Assembly: GCA_029255685.2 (NCBI GenBank)
Contig: CM055313.2
Coordinates: 42,178,079 to 42,242,078, forward strand
Reading direction: 5' to 3'
DNA length: 64,000 bases
Source of the DNA: Silene conica
Taxonomy: Eukaryota > Streptophyta > Magnoliopsida > Caryophyllales > Caryophyllaceae
Shown here: positions 33,936-46,813 of the stretch, in pieces
How positions within the stretch are numbered: position 1 is the stretch's first letter
Layout: the number at the start of each line of letters is the position of its first letter
The notes under the pieces: model-generated
Told to the model about the DNA's origin: nothing
The model's database searches: none
Seen by the model: only the letters and a program-made list of their open reading frames with translations
Position numbers and translations under genes: made by a program

Positions 33936-36900
33936 AGCTCTGCCATCGTCATCCAAGTAAGGAGAGAGATCCCCAACGTTAAAGGTAGCGTGCACACCAT
34001 AATCTCTTGGAAGTTCAACTTTATAAGCATTGTTGTTGACTCGTCCGACAATCTTGTAAGGACCTTCTGCTCTAGGCATTAGTTTGTTCTTCCTTTTGCT
34101 TGGAAATCGCTCCTTCCTCAAGTGCACCCAAACCAAGTCTCCAACATCAAACACCCTTGGCTTCTTATTATTACTTGACTTGCGTTTGTAAGTAGCATTC
34201 ACGGCCTCAATACGGTGACGCACTTGCTCATGTAATTTCAACATTGCGTTCAACTTAGCCTCGGCATCTTTATGGACCAATTCTTCTTTTGGTAATGGAA
34301 TTAAATCCAAAGGAAGATAAGGATTAATACCATACACAACTTCAAATGGTGAATGGCCCGTAGCATGAGTAGGTGATCGATTATAAGCAAATTCGGCATG
34401 AGAAAGCTTGAGGTCCCAATCCTTTTGTGTCTTGCTCACAAGCCCACGCAACAAGGTTCCCAAAGTCCTATTCGTGACTTCTGTTTGTCCATCCGTTTGG
34501 GGATGGTGAGAGGTACTAAACAACAACTTTGTTCCCACTTTCCGCCACAATGTATTCCAGAAATAGCTCAAGAACTTTGAATCACGATCTGACACAATCG
34601 TCTTTGGAATTCCGTGCAATCTCACAACCTCTCTATAATATAAATCAGCCACATTTGAAGCATCATCGGTTTTATGGCAAGCCACAAAATGAGCCATCTT
34701 TGAAAACCGATATACCACCACCATGATAGCATCCATACCACGTTGGGTTCGTGGCGAAGCAACAATGAAATCCATGGAAACATCATCCCAAGGTCTGACT
34801 GGAACCGGTAATGGAGTATATTCCCCTGGTTTGAACTTGATTTTCGAAATTTGACAAGTAACACACTTGCCTATGATGTTATGCACATCCCCTTGCATCC
34901 TTGGCCACACGAAATGTTCCTTCAATACCTCCAAAGTCTTAGCAACCCCAAAATGTCCAGCCAACCCACCTCCATGTGCTTCTATAACAAGTAACTCTCT
35001 AATAGGATGTTTTGGTACACAAAGTTGGTTCCCCTTGAAGAGAAAACCGTCTTGGATCAAATACTTCCCTTTAGCCCCTGATTTGCACTCACTGAACAGT
35101 GCCCCGAACTGTTCATCCTCCTCATAATAACCCTTCAATGTTTCAAACCCCAAAAGACGCACATCCAACATAGACAACAAGGTATAGCGTCGGGATAAGG
35201 CATCGGCCACCACATTGCTCTTTCCATCCTTATATTTAGATGAGAAATGGAAAGATTGCAAAAATTCAACCCACTTTGCGTGCCTTGGACTCAATTTTTG
35301 TTTTCCATTAACGTACTTCAAGGATTCATGATCGGAATGCAATATAAAGTGATTAGGACGAAGGTAGTGACTCCAATGATCGAGAGCTCGAACGATTGCA
35401 TAAAACTCCTTATCATATGTGCAATAGTTCAAACGAGCCCCACCCAATTTTTCTGAGAAGTAAGCGATAGGTCTTTTCCCTTGAATCAAAACAGCCCCTA
35501 TACCCACCCCACTAGCATCACACTCTACTTCAAATGGTTGGGTAAAGTTGGGTAATGCCAAAATAGGAGCGGTACACAACCGTTCCTTAATCTCCTCAAA
35601 AGCCTGCCTGGCTGCCACACCCTATTCAAACCCCCCTTTCTTTAAACACTCTGTGATAGGGCTGGTTATGGTGCTAAAGTCTCGAATAAATTGACGGTAA
35701 AAAGATGCAAGCCCATAAAAAGACCGTACCTCACTCACGGTTTTAGGTTCTGGCCATGATCTAATTGCTTCAATTTTTGATTGATCAACAGAAACCCCAT
35801 CCTTGGATACCACGTACCCCAAGAACACCACACTCTCCACAAGAAAAGAGCACTTCTCGGGCTTCCCATAAAGCTTCTGATTGCGCAAGGTATTGGACAG
35901 TAGTCGCAAGTGTTCAATATGATCTCCAATAGTACTCTTGCTATACACCAATATGTCGTCAAGATAAACAACTATGAATCTGCCCAAGAAAGATTTAAGT
36001 ACCTCGTTCATCAACCTCATGAAGGTACTTGGAGCATTAGTAAGACCGAAAGGCATGACGGTCCATTCATACAATCCATGCTTTGTTTTGAAAGCCGTCT
36101 TCCATTCATCACCTTCACGCATTCTTATTTGATGGTATCCACTCCTTAAGTCTATCTTTGAAAACACCACCGAACTATGGAGTTCATCGAGCATATCATC
36201 AAGTCTCGGAATTGGGAAACGATACTTGATGGTAATGTTGTTCACGGCACGACTATCAATGCACATCCGCCATGTCCCATCTTTCTTTGGCACGAGCAAC
36301 ACCGGAACGGCACAAGGACTAAGACTCTCACACACATAACCCCTAGCCATCAATTCATCAATCTGTCTTTGAAGCTCCTTTGTTTCTTCCGGATTACAAC
36401 GATAGGCAGCCTTATTAGGAATGGATGAACCTGGAACAAGATCGATTTAGTGCTCAATGCCTCGAATAGGAGGCAAACCAGCCGGTAACTCCTCGGGAAA
36501 CACGTCCCCAAATTCACCAAGTAGATCATCAATTGGGCTATGTTCCTGTAAAACGACATTGGTACTCGGCCTTTCGTTAGCAATAAGAAAGTAAACTTGC
36601 TCTCCATGATCAATAGCACGCTCCACCTCCCGTTCTCCAATTAGCATAGCGGTGTGAGCTTTGGGATTCGGCTTAGGATTAGCACCACGCAATGCTTGTG
36701 GTGACCTTGGTTTAAGCACAACTCGTTTTCCTTTATCCCGCAACTCATACTCGTTACTCCTCCCGCTATGTAATACATCTCGATCATATTGCCACGGCCG
36801 TCCCAACAAAATATGACAAGCATCCATGGGAATAACGTCACACAACACCTCATCGACATAGGAACCCATAGTCAAACCAACACGGGTCTGTTTTGACACC

Positions 36901-38144
36901 TTCACGCTATTACCATCATCTAGCCAATGTAAAGCATAAGGTTGTGGATGATCAATGGTTACAAGACCCGATTTAGACACCATTTCGGAAGAGGCTACAT
37001 TAGTACAACTACCCCCATCGATAATTAGGCTACACCACTTATTCCCCACTCGACATTTGGTATGAAACAATTGATTTCGTTGCTCCGACTCATTAGGTGA
37101 GGCCGTAACTGGTAGGGTACGCATAACCAGGTTGGTATCATAATTTGGTGCCTCATAACTCTCTACTAACTCGTCCTCCTCTCCCTCCTCAAAATTGAAC
37201 AGTTCGCCCAACTGCTCTTCCTCAGCCAGTATCCCATCCCTACAATCTACGGCTTCTCTCAAGGTCACAACTCGTTTGTTTGGGCAAGTACTTTGATAAT
37301 GACCAAAGCCTTGACATTTGAAACACCTTACTTTTGACAAACTGGTCTCCTTAGCCGTGGTTTTATGGGTCGAATTTGGGTATGACGTAGCTTTGCTAGG
37401 TGTGTCAATTTTTAATTCATTTTCATTTTTGGCTACAAACTTCCCCTTACCCGACTCTGAACTTGACCCCCCCCCCCCCATATTTAGGCTTCCCTTGTGA
37501 CTCCACTTTTAAACAAAGACTACAAAGAGTATCAAAATCAGAATATGGGTACAACTCAACGGTATTAGCAATATTATAATTTAATCCCCGTAAGAATCGA
37601 GACATTTTCTGCTCTTCTACTTCCTCTAATCCACCCATTAAAGACAAGTTCTCAAATTCATCAACATATTCACCAGCACTCATTTTTCCTTGTCTTAAAT
37701 CAGCAATCTTACGGTATGTAGTTAATCTATGGGTCGCTGGTACATACCTTTTACGAAGTTTACGTTTCAAGGACTCTTAAGAGTCGATCTTTTCCTTTCC
37801 CTCACGCACCCTCTTGGCCTTCAACCCATCAACCAGAGAGATGCTCCCTTGCTCAACTTCAGAATTGCGTACTTGCATCTCTGATCATCTTCTAAGTCCT
37901 TGAATTCGAACATATGTTCCATTTTCCTTTCCCACTCCAAATATGCCTCGGGATCAGCCCCTCCAACAAACTCAGGAAGTTCGTTCACCTTGAATATATC
38001 ATTCCCTCTCTCACCACGCCTGGGTTGCCAACGTAGTCCTCCGTCTTGAAGATTGCGTAGGGCATCACCCAAATTCTCCATGAAATTTGGGTCATCAAAA
38101 TTCATCTTCCAAATTAGTATCAGGAGCCGAAGCTCTGATACCAC
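33924..38144 (-). pseudogene. gag-pol of the CRM-type element (broken)
   Basis: Reading leftwards: gag from 38144 (MENLGDALRNLQDGGLRWQP, ELPEFVGGADPEAYLEWERK). A frameshift between about 37770 and 37830 follows, and a second shift at the C/G homopolymer near 37470 restores the first frame. Then a CCHC knuckle (CFKCQGFGHYQSTC), protease with LIIDGGSCTNVAS (DGG in place of the usual DSG/DTG), reverse transcriptase ([47 protein letters not shown]), RNase H (VECDASGVGIGAVL, HSDHESLKYV) and integrase (HFVWPRMQGDVHNIIGKC, SMDFIVASPRT, VSDRDSKFLSYFW). The protein ends GDLSPYLDDDGRAELR at 33924, which looks short. In-frame stops: TAA at 36447-36449 and TAG at 35622-35624. Confidence 0.92.
38132..38143 (-). 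promoter_or_regulatory. Primer-binding site of the CRM-type element
   Basis: On the minus strand TGGTATCAGAGC, four bases inside the 5' LTR boundary; it matches the 3' end complement of initiator Met tRNA. Confidence 0.9.
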
Positions 38145-38147
38145 TTA

Positions 38148-38953
38148 TGATGCGATTTAACAGCAGAAGTCTGACTTACACAACTATTAGACAGTCACAC
38201 GAACTGTCTGAAGGTTCTGAGAATATGAAACTGCAATGGAGTTTGTATTTGTTTGAGCGGTTTTGCGGACTGTTCGTACTAGGTACGCGCAGACCTGTTT
38301 TGTAAGGATAGTATCTCGACAAGTAAGACCTATTACTTGACAAGGTTTGATTAAGACCAAGACCTATTGATCTATAATCAGAGAATTCAGCCAAGATCGC
38401 GTCTCGGATTGAATCAAGTTTTGTTCTCTACGCAAGAAAACGATTTTGTGAAATAACACAAGTTTTTGTCTTAAACATTCGTTGTCTTTATTCAAAGTAG
38501 TCCAAGGCTTTATATAGTAGCCTAGGACGAAACTACAACCGGCTAGGTGAAGAGGTAAACATTATCTCTTCACTTAATACTACTTAATACATCCATAATT
38601 GATATAATAAAAGAGCCTCCATAATCACATTCATAATGCATGTAATAATGAGAGGCTTCACAAAATATCAAAACATAAGATAACATAGAATTGTAAACTT
38701 GTAGTATTTTATTTTTGTAGCATGCACCGTGTGATAGGCTGCATTGGAGCGTGTGCCAAGCTCTTATGGACCATGCTTCCTTTTGTCAAAATCAGCCCAT
38801 CAACCACACCTTCAAAATCAGCCCATTGTCCAAGTAAGCAATGATACATAACAAGGTGTAGACAAGCCCAAATAGTGTTCAATGCTACTGCCCATTTTCG
38901 TGCTTAACACGAGCTCTTCCTCCATGTCCTCATCATTGACATGACTCGCATCA
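38148..38953 (-). repeat. 5' LTR of the CRM-type element (806 bp)
   Basis: TGATGCGATTTAAC to ACTCGCATCA. Next to the primer-binding site, so it is the upstream LTR on the minus strand. Confidence 0.93.
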
Positions 38954-39824
38954 GGAGCAGAATGTCATTGTTGCAAGTTGCATCGAGGATAATAACGTTA
39001 AAATGTAAGTACAATATGCCGTATAAAGCGGTTGACAATATTGCTACTTTAATTGAAGATGTTAAACCCGATAATAACATTATGACCCGTAATTTTTACA
39101 ATACCAAAAAAGTGGTCAAAGGTCTTCAGCTTCCACATGAAAAGATTGACGCATGTCCTGGAGGATGTATGCTTTTAGAAAGATGATGCGTTGCTAACCA
39201 AATATAAGAAATGTCAAAGGGATAGATATGAGACAAGTGAGGGAAATATTATCTTGAAGGGAAAAAAGGGTAAGAAGAGTGGAAAAACAAAGAAACCAAT
39301 ATCATTAAACCCCATAATTTATCTTCCCCTAGCTCCAAGACTTCAAAAGTTATATGCCACGAAAAATATTGCCAACCAAATGAGATGGCACAAAGAAAAC
39401 CCCCGTACACCAGGAAAGACGTGTCACCCGAGTGACGGAGAGGAGTGGAAGCGTTTTGATAGTTTGTATCCTGATTTTGCCGATGAACCTCGCAATGTGA
39501 GACTTGGCTTGTGTACGGATGGGTTTGACCCTTTTGGTCAATTTGGTAAATCGTACTCGTGTTGGCCTGTAATGCTTACACCGTACAACTTACCTCTTTG
39601 GCTATGTTCGAAAAGACAATTAATTTTCCTCTCACTACTTATTCCCGGTCCTCACAACCCAAACAATAACGTGGATGTCTATTTACAACAGTTGGTGAAA
39701 GAACTGAAGCATCTGTGGGAAGTCGGTGTCGAAACATTTGAAGTGTCCAAGAAGCAAAACTTCCAACTAAGAGCTTCATTGTTGTGGACTGATAGTGATT
39801 TCCCCGCGTACGGTATGCTATCAC
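38954..39824 (+). pseudogene. TNP2-type transposase, unit D, main part
   Basis: RSRMSLLQVASRIITLKCKYN through YNTKKVVKGLQLPHEKIDACPGGCML, with a 3-bp shorter T run and a TAG at about 39184. Open again from 39191: CKKCQRDRYETSEGN, APRLQKLYATKNIANQMRWH, EEWKRFDSLYPDFADEPRNV, LCTDGFDPFGQFG, LRASLLWTDSDFPAYGMLS, which stops being transposase at 39824 where the LTR enters. This is the longest unbroken transposase frame in the window (about 210 codons). The gene continues after 49212. Confidence 0.87.
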
Positions 39825-40771
39825 TGTAACACCCCCTTTTATTTAAGGGCCTGTACTAGGACTCCCTAGATAAATAAGGATGTTACCATCTCGGTTTCCC
39901 GAGGCAGTAGATACAAAGGAAGATAAACAGTACTTTAAATTGATAAAGTTAACTCAAACGGTTTTACACAACTGAATTATGAAACTGTCTTACTAAAATA
40001 AAAGTACAACTCGTAAACAACTATCATGTGATCTAGACTCTAGGCAGGTCCGGATCCCAGCTTCTCTCTTCCCCTAGCTCCCACAGTCTCAACACTTGTC
40101 AATCTGCTCCCCAATAAATGGTTCATCACAGGTGATCACGAATACACAGGGTCAACCACGAGGTTGAGTAGAGAAAAACTGTAAACAAACCACATTACTA
40201 TAAATAGAAAGTCGAACTTCTCCACTCCGAATCACAAGACCCATAATTCTCCGCACCAATCACAGACCGTTTATCTCCGCACCAATCACAGACCCTTAAT
40301 CTCCACACCAATCACAGACCCTTAATCTCCGCACCAATCACAGACCCTTTATCTTCGCACCAATCACAGACCCTTTATCGTCACCTCGTATCGTATCTCA
40401 GAATATATAAATAGAATAATTCAATATAACAATCACATTATAACAACAATAAACATGGTTATCACCAAATATCAACAGATTACCCATCATTACATGCATA
40501 GTATTCCCCTACCTCAAATCGCAGAAGCACAGTCAATCACAAGCTTGCTAGAAGTATTCCACGCGAAACCCGTCACCTAAACATGTATATGTAACGAATT
40601 AATAAACTTCCCAAACCCCACAACAATCCGCACTTACTATAAATAGAAACCTTCCATAAGCGGAAAGTTTCCATAAATAGAAACTTTCCAAAAAAATAGA
40701 AACTCCCATGACTCACTAATTCCCGACTCATATATTTAATTAACACTAGGCAACAAACAAAACAATACTAA

Positions 40772-41316
40772 CAAACAGTTGGGTATCCAGACCTCAGGGC
40801 TACAACATCAAGAGTGGATATACATGGCTGCAAATTCCTCAACAAAAAAAAGAATGGGCTAAGGTTGTGTGGAATAACTGGAACATACCAAAACATTCTA
40901 TGATTACCTGGTTGAGAATGCAGGATGGGATGAATGTGAAAGCTAAATTAGCTCGAATTGGTTACTGCCATGATGATCTCTGTCTACTTTGCCAAAACCA
41001 GACTGAAACCATTGATCACCTTTTCGAAGAATGCCAGTGTTCTTGCAGGGTGATGCAGCAATTGAGACGTTGCTTCAATAGAGGCCACACTACAATGGCC
41101 AGGATGATCACTGGAAATCAAAAATCCAGTGATTGGAAACTTGGATGTGCTCTTTTCAATGCATACCACTACCACATTTGGATGCAACGAAACAAGGCGT
41201 GGGTAAATGACAGCTTGATCAGACCAGAGATTTTAGCAAAGAGAATCAATGAAGAAGTGGAGCAAAGAGTGAAGCAGATAAGAAGCAATGATGATAATCG
41301 GGTTATAAATGAGTAG
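40772..41316 (+). pseudogene. LINE ORF2 C-terminal fragment (zf-RVT region)
   Basis: Open from the truncation point to the TAG at 41314-41316: SGYTWLQIPQQKKEWAKVVW, WNIPKHSMITWLRMQDGMNV, then the zinc-binding part LCLLCQNQTETIDHLFEECQCS, and YHYHIWMQRNKAW with the typical end (IRPEILAKRINEEVEQRV). The layout is the same as in the 14207-15100 fragment but the sequence is clearly different, so it is another LINE subfamily. The catalytic palm is missing. No internal stop, consistent with a recent insertion. Confidence 0.88.
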
Positions 41317-41429
41317 TTGTTGTTGGTCTTTAGGCTTTATTTGCTTGTAAGGGGATCCGATCCCGAACACTTGTACATTCTTTGATTCTCTCATGATATA
41401 ATATACTCACATCTTAACAAAAAAAAAAT
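40772..41429 (+). mobile_element. L1-type LINE, 5'-truncated, inside the LTR
   Basis: Target duplication AACAAAACAATACTAA at 40756-40771 and 41430-41445; the other LTR shows the empty site near 47745. Poly(A)-like tail at 41417-41429. About 660 bp. Confidence 0.94.
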
Positions 41430-42872
41430 AACAAAACAATACTAATCTAGCCAAAAGTAAGAACATAATAACAATAACACGTAATACCAACCAATGACAA
41501 TCACCTGAGATTCGATTATAAAAACAACAATAGTAATTATAATAATAAAGGACAATGATAATAATAATAATAATAATAATATGATAATAATAATTCCAAT
41601 AATAAAATTAGTGTTAACAATAATGACAAATAAAACACAAAGTAACAGCGCAACAAAATTTACACGAGAACAAAAGCAAAACGTAACAGCCCCTATATAC
41701 ACCACCTCCGACAGCCTCCCAAAACAGCCTTATCGACCACCGTATACCATTTGGACCACCACCAACCAACAGGGGCTGCCATCACTACACCATAACGTAT
41801 CCATAGAGACCAACCACAGACCCTAGATCAATTATACGAGCCTTCTATGAGCCCTGCTAAACCCGTGGTCCAACAGCCCCTCCTACAACATCCCCTGCAA
41901 AACCCGTGTACCCCTACTGCTAAACCGACTTCTACCACCAACATCACTACCCTAACCGCCCCCTGACATCACCCTTGACACCTCTCACCTTCCCCGACTC
42001 CCCTGGTGGTAACCACCAGGTCTCGACGCCACCATCACCTTATGAAAAGACTGCCCAAAACTCGTGCACAACAACCCTTAAAACCCTGTTTCTGCACTTT
42101 CTAACACTACCAGTCACTTCCCGAATAAAACACGGCATTATACGACCTCCACTCACCACCCTAAACACCAATAAACCACCTTGACACTCCCCCCAAACCA
42201 CCACCTATCAACCTACCCTAATCCAGAACCGGTGTTAACATAATTAGCCTTGAAAACCCATTAAAATAAACTCACCTGAAACGTTGTTCTGAAATGGAAA
42301 AAAGGAAGGTTGACACCGGTGACATAACCACCACGACTGGTGGTCCTGGGTGGCCGAAGGTGACTACTACTATTGTCCAAACATAACTACGAACACCCTA
42401 GGTCGAGGTTACGTAAAGATTAGAACCCACTGCCACGATATACACCTACGAAACAACTACTGAAAACACAAGAAAAACGCAACAAGGAGGAGAACGTGTC
42501 GTTATACTTACCTCTTACCGATATCGACCGCCCCTAGACCGCCCTGTGACCACCGTGAGTAACACCTATCTACACCTTGCTATGTCGGCTGTGGATGAGT
42601 GGTGTTTGGAAAGGGGATTAGTGTAGTTTAGGGTCAGGAATTATGCTCAAAAGTGACGGCAGGGAAACTGGTTTGAAGGTGTTTGAGGAAAACAGAAACC
42701 GTGAGCTGTAGAGGCCCAACTAGTGTGCCAAAGGTCTAGAGATCGAGCCCCCTTACCAACATAAAACTATACTATTTGATTAAATACTTATAGAGTACCA
42801 TAACCGTTAAAATACTATATAAAAACACAAGAAGGAAACTTAGATAACGTAGTCAAAACTCGAGGTATTACA

Positions 42873-43406
42873 GTCTTCCCTCCTTAAAATGAACTTCGTC
42901 CCGAAGTTCAACCACAGTCAGGTAACAACCAATCCCACTCACGCGAACTTGAAACACAGACATAAACAAAACATTAACAAAACATTAACTTGGAACATGA
43001 ATGCCCCGAATATAAATGCCCAGGAAATATCAACATGCTAATATAATAAATAATATTAAGGTAAAATACGGAGTATTACAATCTTCCCTCCTTAGAATGA
43101 ACTTCGTCCCGAAGTTCACCACCACAAAAACGGTAAAGAAACACTTAGCAAACATGAACAATCACAAGTGACGCTTAAGAAACGCGAGATGTTACATTCT
43201 ATCCCCCTTAAGAAAACGGTACCAATCACAATACATGATACTTCAACAATCACGATATAGACTGTAACATACGCAGCATGGTTATCAAGTATATTCAAAT
43301 AATCACGACATATCAGTTAGTCATGTCATAACAACTAGCCATATCATAAAATCATTAAGATTTTACAATCCTATCCTCCTTAAAACACGGTTACGTCCCC
43401 GTAACC
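42873..43406 (-). repeat. Series of four polypurine-tract/LTR-start modules
   Basis: On the minus strand, a purine tract followed by TGTAA occurs four times: boundaries at about 43367 (TGTAAAATC), 43196 (TGTAACATCTCG), 43080 (TGTAATACTCCG) and 42872 (the true LTR start, TGTAATACCTCG). Hairpins lie upstream of three of them: GGTTACG/CGTAACC with loop GGGA (43389-43406), and GAACTTCG-GGA-CGAAGTTC (43099-43117 and 42891-42909). Only the last module is next to a full LTR. Confidence 0.8.
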
Positions 43407-46400
43407 TCATTATAACATCCCCAACTCATTACTCCGTCCTACTCATTACTTTATCTCGAAAGATCTTACTCCAAGAAACCAAGTATCGTAATCTCATCAT
43501 CGAACCTAAGACCAAAGACAAGGGGTGAGTGAACTAGCATTTAACTTAAAACTATACCTCCAAAACAACACTCCCATCTCAATATCGATTCCAAACTCAA
43601 ATAAATCAGTAATCATGGTCACTCTGGACCGTAAACATAACTCGGCGCACATGCCCAATAACTCAATACTAGTAACCAATCTCCATCTCACTTTTAATAT
43701 CAATATTAACATCAATATCGTCAGAGGTTCACAGAACCGTGCACAACACTTAAAGTATGAACTTTAAGCTACTCACCCACAAATCTTAATCAAAGGTAAC
43801 AATGATAAAAATACGACCAGAACACAACTCGAGCTTATCAACCAAAAGACCAGAACGAATCCTTAACATCAATATCCGAACTTTGAACTTACACTTTACT
43901 AGCTCACTTAGCAACGTACCAAGATTAATTCTCTAGCGCTTGCTCATCGTATCATTCATATCAATAAATTTCATGCTAAAAGGACATTACCATACTCTTG
44001 TCCAAATTAGTTCCACCAAAATAAAATTATATAACATAACACAACTAATCACGTACCAAAAGTTTACCGTTTTCACAACTCAACCCAACTCACAACAAAA
44101 GAATTATCTTATCAAAAGAATTTATTAACTATCAAAATAAAGGAACGATTATAAATTTTCAACCCAAATAAGTACTTGTAAGAAACCCATAGCAATCATC
44201 ACGCAACATATATAACCTCGAGCAATAATAAGAATATTATGATCGGTAGGAAACGCGTATGCAGTAAAACAGAATCAGAGTGATTAACAGCTACATACTC
44301 TTGGAATTTTAACACAGGGTTAATATATTCACAACATTGTAACAATCAAGAAGCTCGTAGCTCATAATTGGCAACTTAAAATGTTTCATGCTCATAATCA
44401 TATTAAAGAAGCAAATCATATTTAGGAAAAGGCATAGCGCAAAATTAATTAACGTACTTAAACACGGAACATTGACACATTTCCCAAGGCATACATAACT
44501 CATAGACTCACAAGATCGTTTAACATCCCCAGATATCAATCAGTTAACAAAATCACTTAGGTACATTTCCCACCCACTCATAATACATCCTTTATTATGA
44601 GGCTATTATTATATATGACTTGCACAATAAGGATTTTATACAATGCACAGCAATTAAACATTCAAGCATGATTTCATCTACACATAGCTACATGACTGTC
44701 ATTTTGCAAACAATCACCATAATTATCAAACATCAAGCTTAAACCTGGTTTATCATTCTGAAAATATTTTGAAAAGTTTGAAACATTGAAAGGGTTGTTG
44801 GAGACAATTATAAACACGAATCAAAGACAATTTTACAAGTTTTAGATCGAATCAAGACTACACGGAGACATTCTGACTCTCCTTTACTAAAACATTGTTC
44901 TTGTAATTCATGAATTATGAAAACAAAATTAACGATAAAAGTCAACGAATTCATCAAACTAGTACTTCCATAAATCATATGTCAACAATTGATAATTCAA
45001 CACATCCTGATCAGATCCTAAAATAACAGTATACTTGAAAAGTTATAAAGATTATAATCACAGGAACTAGACAGTGATAAACCATCAACATCCGAAAGAA
45101 CATCAACCAGATTCACATTAATCAAATAATCACAATTACGTATAACTATTAGATTACTATATCATGATGATAAACTGACCAGTTAAATCTCATTCTGTCA
45201 CCTGACAAGACTCCTCTTAGGTAAACAAGTTTTTGACAACACATACGAGTAGCACCTAATTATTTTGAGGTCGTAAAATTTGACATATAATTGAAACAAT
45301 TCTATATTAAACTTGGCGAAATAAACAAGGTTACGCTATCATATAATGAGGGTTCATACTCATACCGTTCGCCTATTATTCATGTTACTAATGTCATATC
45401 AGGATATCACGTGGTCACATCACATAAACCACATTTGATTAAACTTTATATGAAACTTTTATATCTCACGATTTCAACAATTAAACATTACGCATCAGCT
45501 TACCCAACCATAATTAAATAACAGCTTAGCTTACGTGCGAGCGATCATAGTTTTTAGAAAATATAAAGGACTAGCTAAACATAGGGAAAGAGTCGAATGC
45601 ATATCTCAAGGAAATTATTTAACACCATTTCCATAACTCAGTCGGTCTGAATAAGAACTTCACAGCAATTCAACAGAATATTAGGCAACTTGCACGAATC
45701 ACAACTAAATAACGACTCATTAAGATTTTACATGGCCTATCATCTTGAAAACGTAAACGCATATTCTGAACAGTAGAGGTGGAATTATGCATAAACAATA
45801 GCCAAGTCTTAAATGATTTCTTTTACAAAAGATGGGTCAAAATGGAACTGTACAGCAACCATCTAACCACTGTCAACTAAAAGATTCATTTCTCTCAAAA
45901 TATAACTCCTATTAACATAAAAGAAAAGCATTGTGAACCCAACTCAAGGGGTTATCATACATAAAATTTTCATACTCAAATATGGAGCACATTCAATATG
46001 ACAGTCCGTACAAACAAGGGAACATTCTAAAAGTTTATTTAAAATTTTGGTTCTGTTACAATTCACATTACTACTTCGAAACTCAACCATTCATCTTCCG
46101 AAACGCGTTGACGTATCATTTAAAGCATGGACATTGCACCATATTAATATTCATTCTTCATTCCAACTTTAATCGTCATCTAGAGCACAGTCAAGATTTC
46201 GAGAAACCAACCAAACACTCAATACTTGTAAACATATATACAAATGTAACACATAACTACATGTCATTTATGGCTTGGGGTAACACATTCCACATATCAC
46301 TAGACAGGGATTACTAAATTATATAAGTCTGATCATTCATGTTCAAATACCAATAATATATTACATAGATACGATAGTCATTCAATTCCAGATAATCGTA

Positions 46401-46798
46401 TGAACACTTCAAAATATCAAAATCGTATGATCACATCACTCTAACCGTGGCCCAACAAATACAACTCCCAAACTCTGATAATTTCAATTCAACCATCATA
46501 TCAATCCACAGTTCATATTGCACATATCCTTAATCAGAACTCACGTATGACTTACCTCGTTCTTCTCCTGCAAGAACGTTAGCACAATATAACCAGGTCA
46601 CTATATAGTCTACCCCACTCCTCAATTACTCTCTTTGGGTTCCCGAGACAGAACAGAAAGGGCCCAGGTTTGGTGTGAGGGGGCCCCTACTCATCCCGTT
46701 CCTTTTTGGGGCTCCTATCAGTTTCATCTCGGGGTTCATTTTATTAGACTCTTCCTATATTCATTGTTATTCATTTGGTTTAGGCCTGAGGATCGTTC
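43407..46798 (-). other. Interior of the non-coding element, no gene seen
   Basis: AT-rich, no protein domain in any frame and only short open stretches. It is homologous by eye to the + strand interior 60967-64000 read in the opposite direction: for example the block containing GTTCCCGAGACAGAAC (46640) and the ACTCTGATTCTG-type block (44270). Confidence 0.7.
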
Positions 46799-46810
46799 GC
46801 TCTGATACCA
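46799..46810 (-). promoter_or_regulatory. Primer-binding site of the minus-strand non-coding element
   Basis: TGGTATCAGAGC on the minus strand, three bases from the 5' LTR boundary at 46814; initiator Met tRNA type. Confidence 0.9.
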
Positions 46811-46813
46811 CTT

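Larger units (their letters stand above)
33095..38953 (-). mobile_element. Ty3/gypsy element of the CRM type, minus strand, both LTRs present
   Basis: LTRs of 806 bp (33095-33900 and 38148-38953, ends TGATGCG...CGCATCA, first base of the left copy changed to A). The interior of 4.2 kb has primer-binding site, gag and pol in order on the minus strand. The reverse transcriptase and absence of a chromodomain fit the CRM (centromeric retrotransposon) clade, from memory. It has no matching 5-bp target duplication: the left flank is AGGGA and the right GGAGC, and about 290 bp of transposase sequence is repeated on both sides (32801-33094 and 38954-39245). So its two flanks come from different insertion sites. 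Confidence 0.9.
39825..42872 (-). repeat. 3' LTR of the non-coding element, with LINE insertion
   Basis: On + it runs TGTAACACCCCC to GAGGTATTACA, 3048 bp including the LINE. Without the LINE it is collinear with 46814-49212: minisatellite at about 40225-40380, triplet microsatellite near 41556-41600, AC-rich block (GGT-rich on the minus strand) at 41690-42240. Confidence 0.93.

Noticed and set aside
43506..46317. Small open frames (60-111 codons) in the non-coding element as possible genes
   Set aside because: No domain, no conservation of the frame in the sister element, AT-rich sequence where such lengths are expected by chance.
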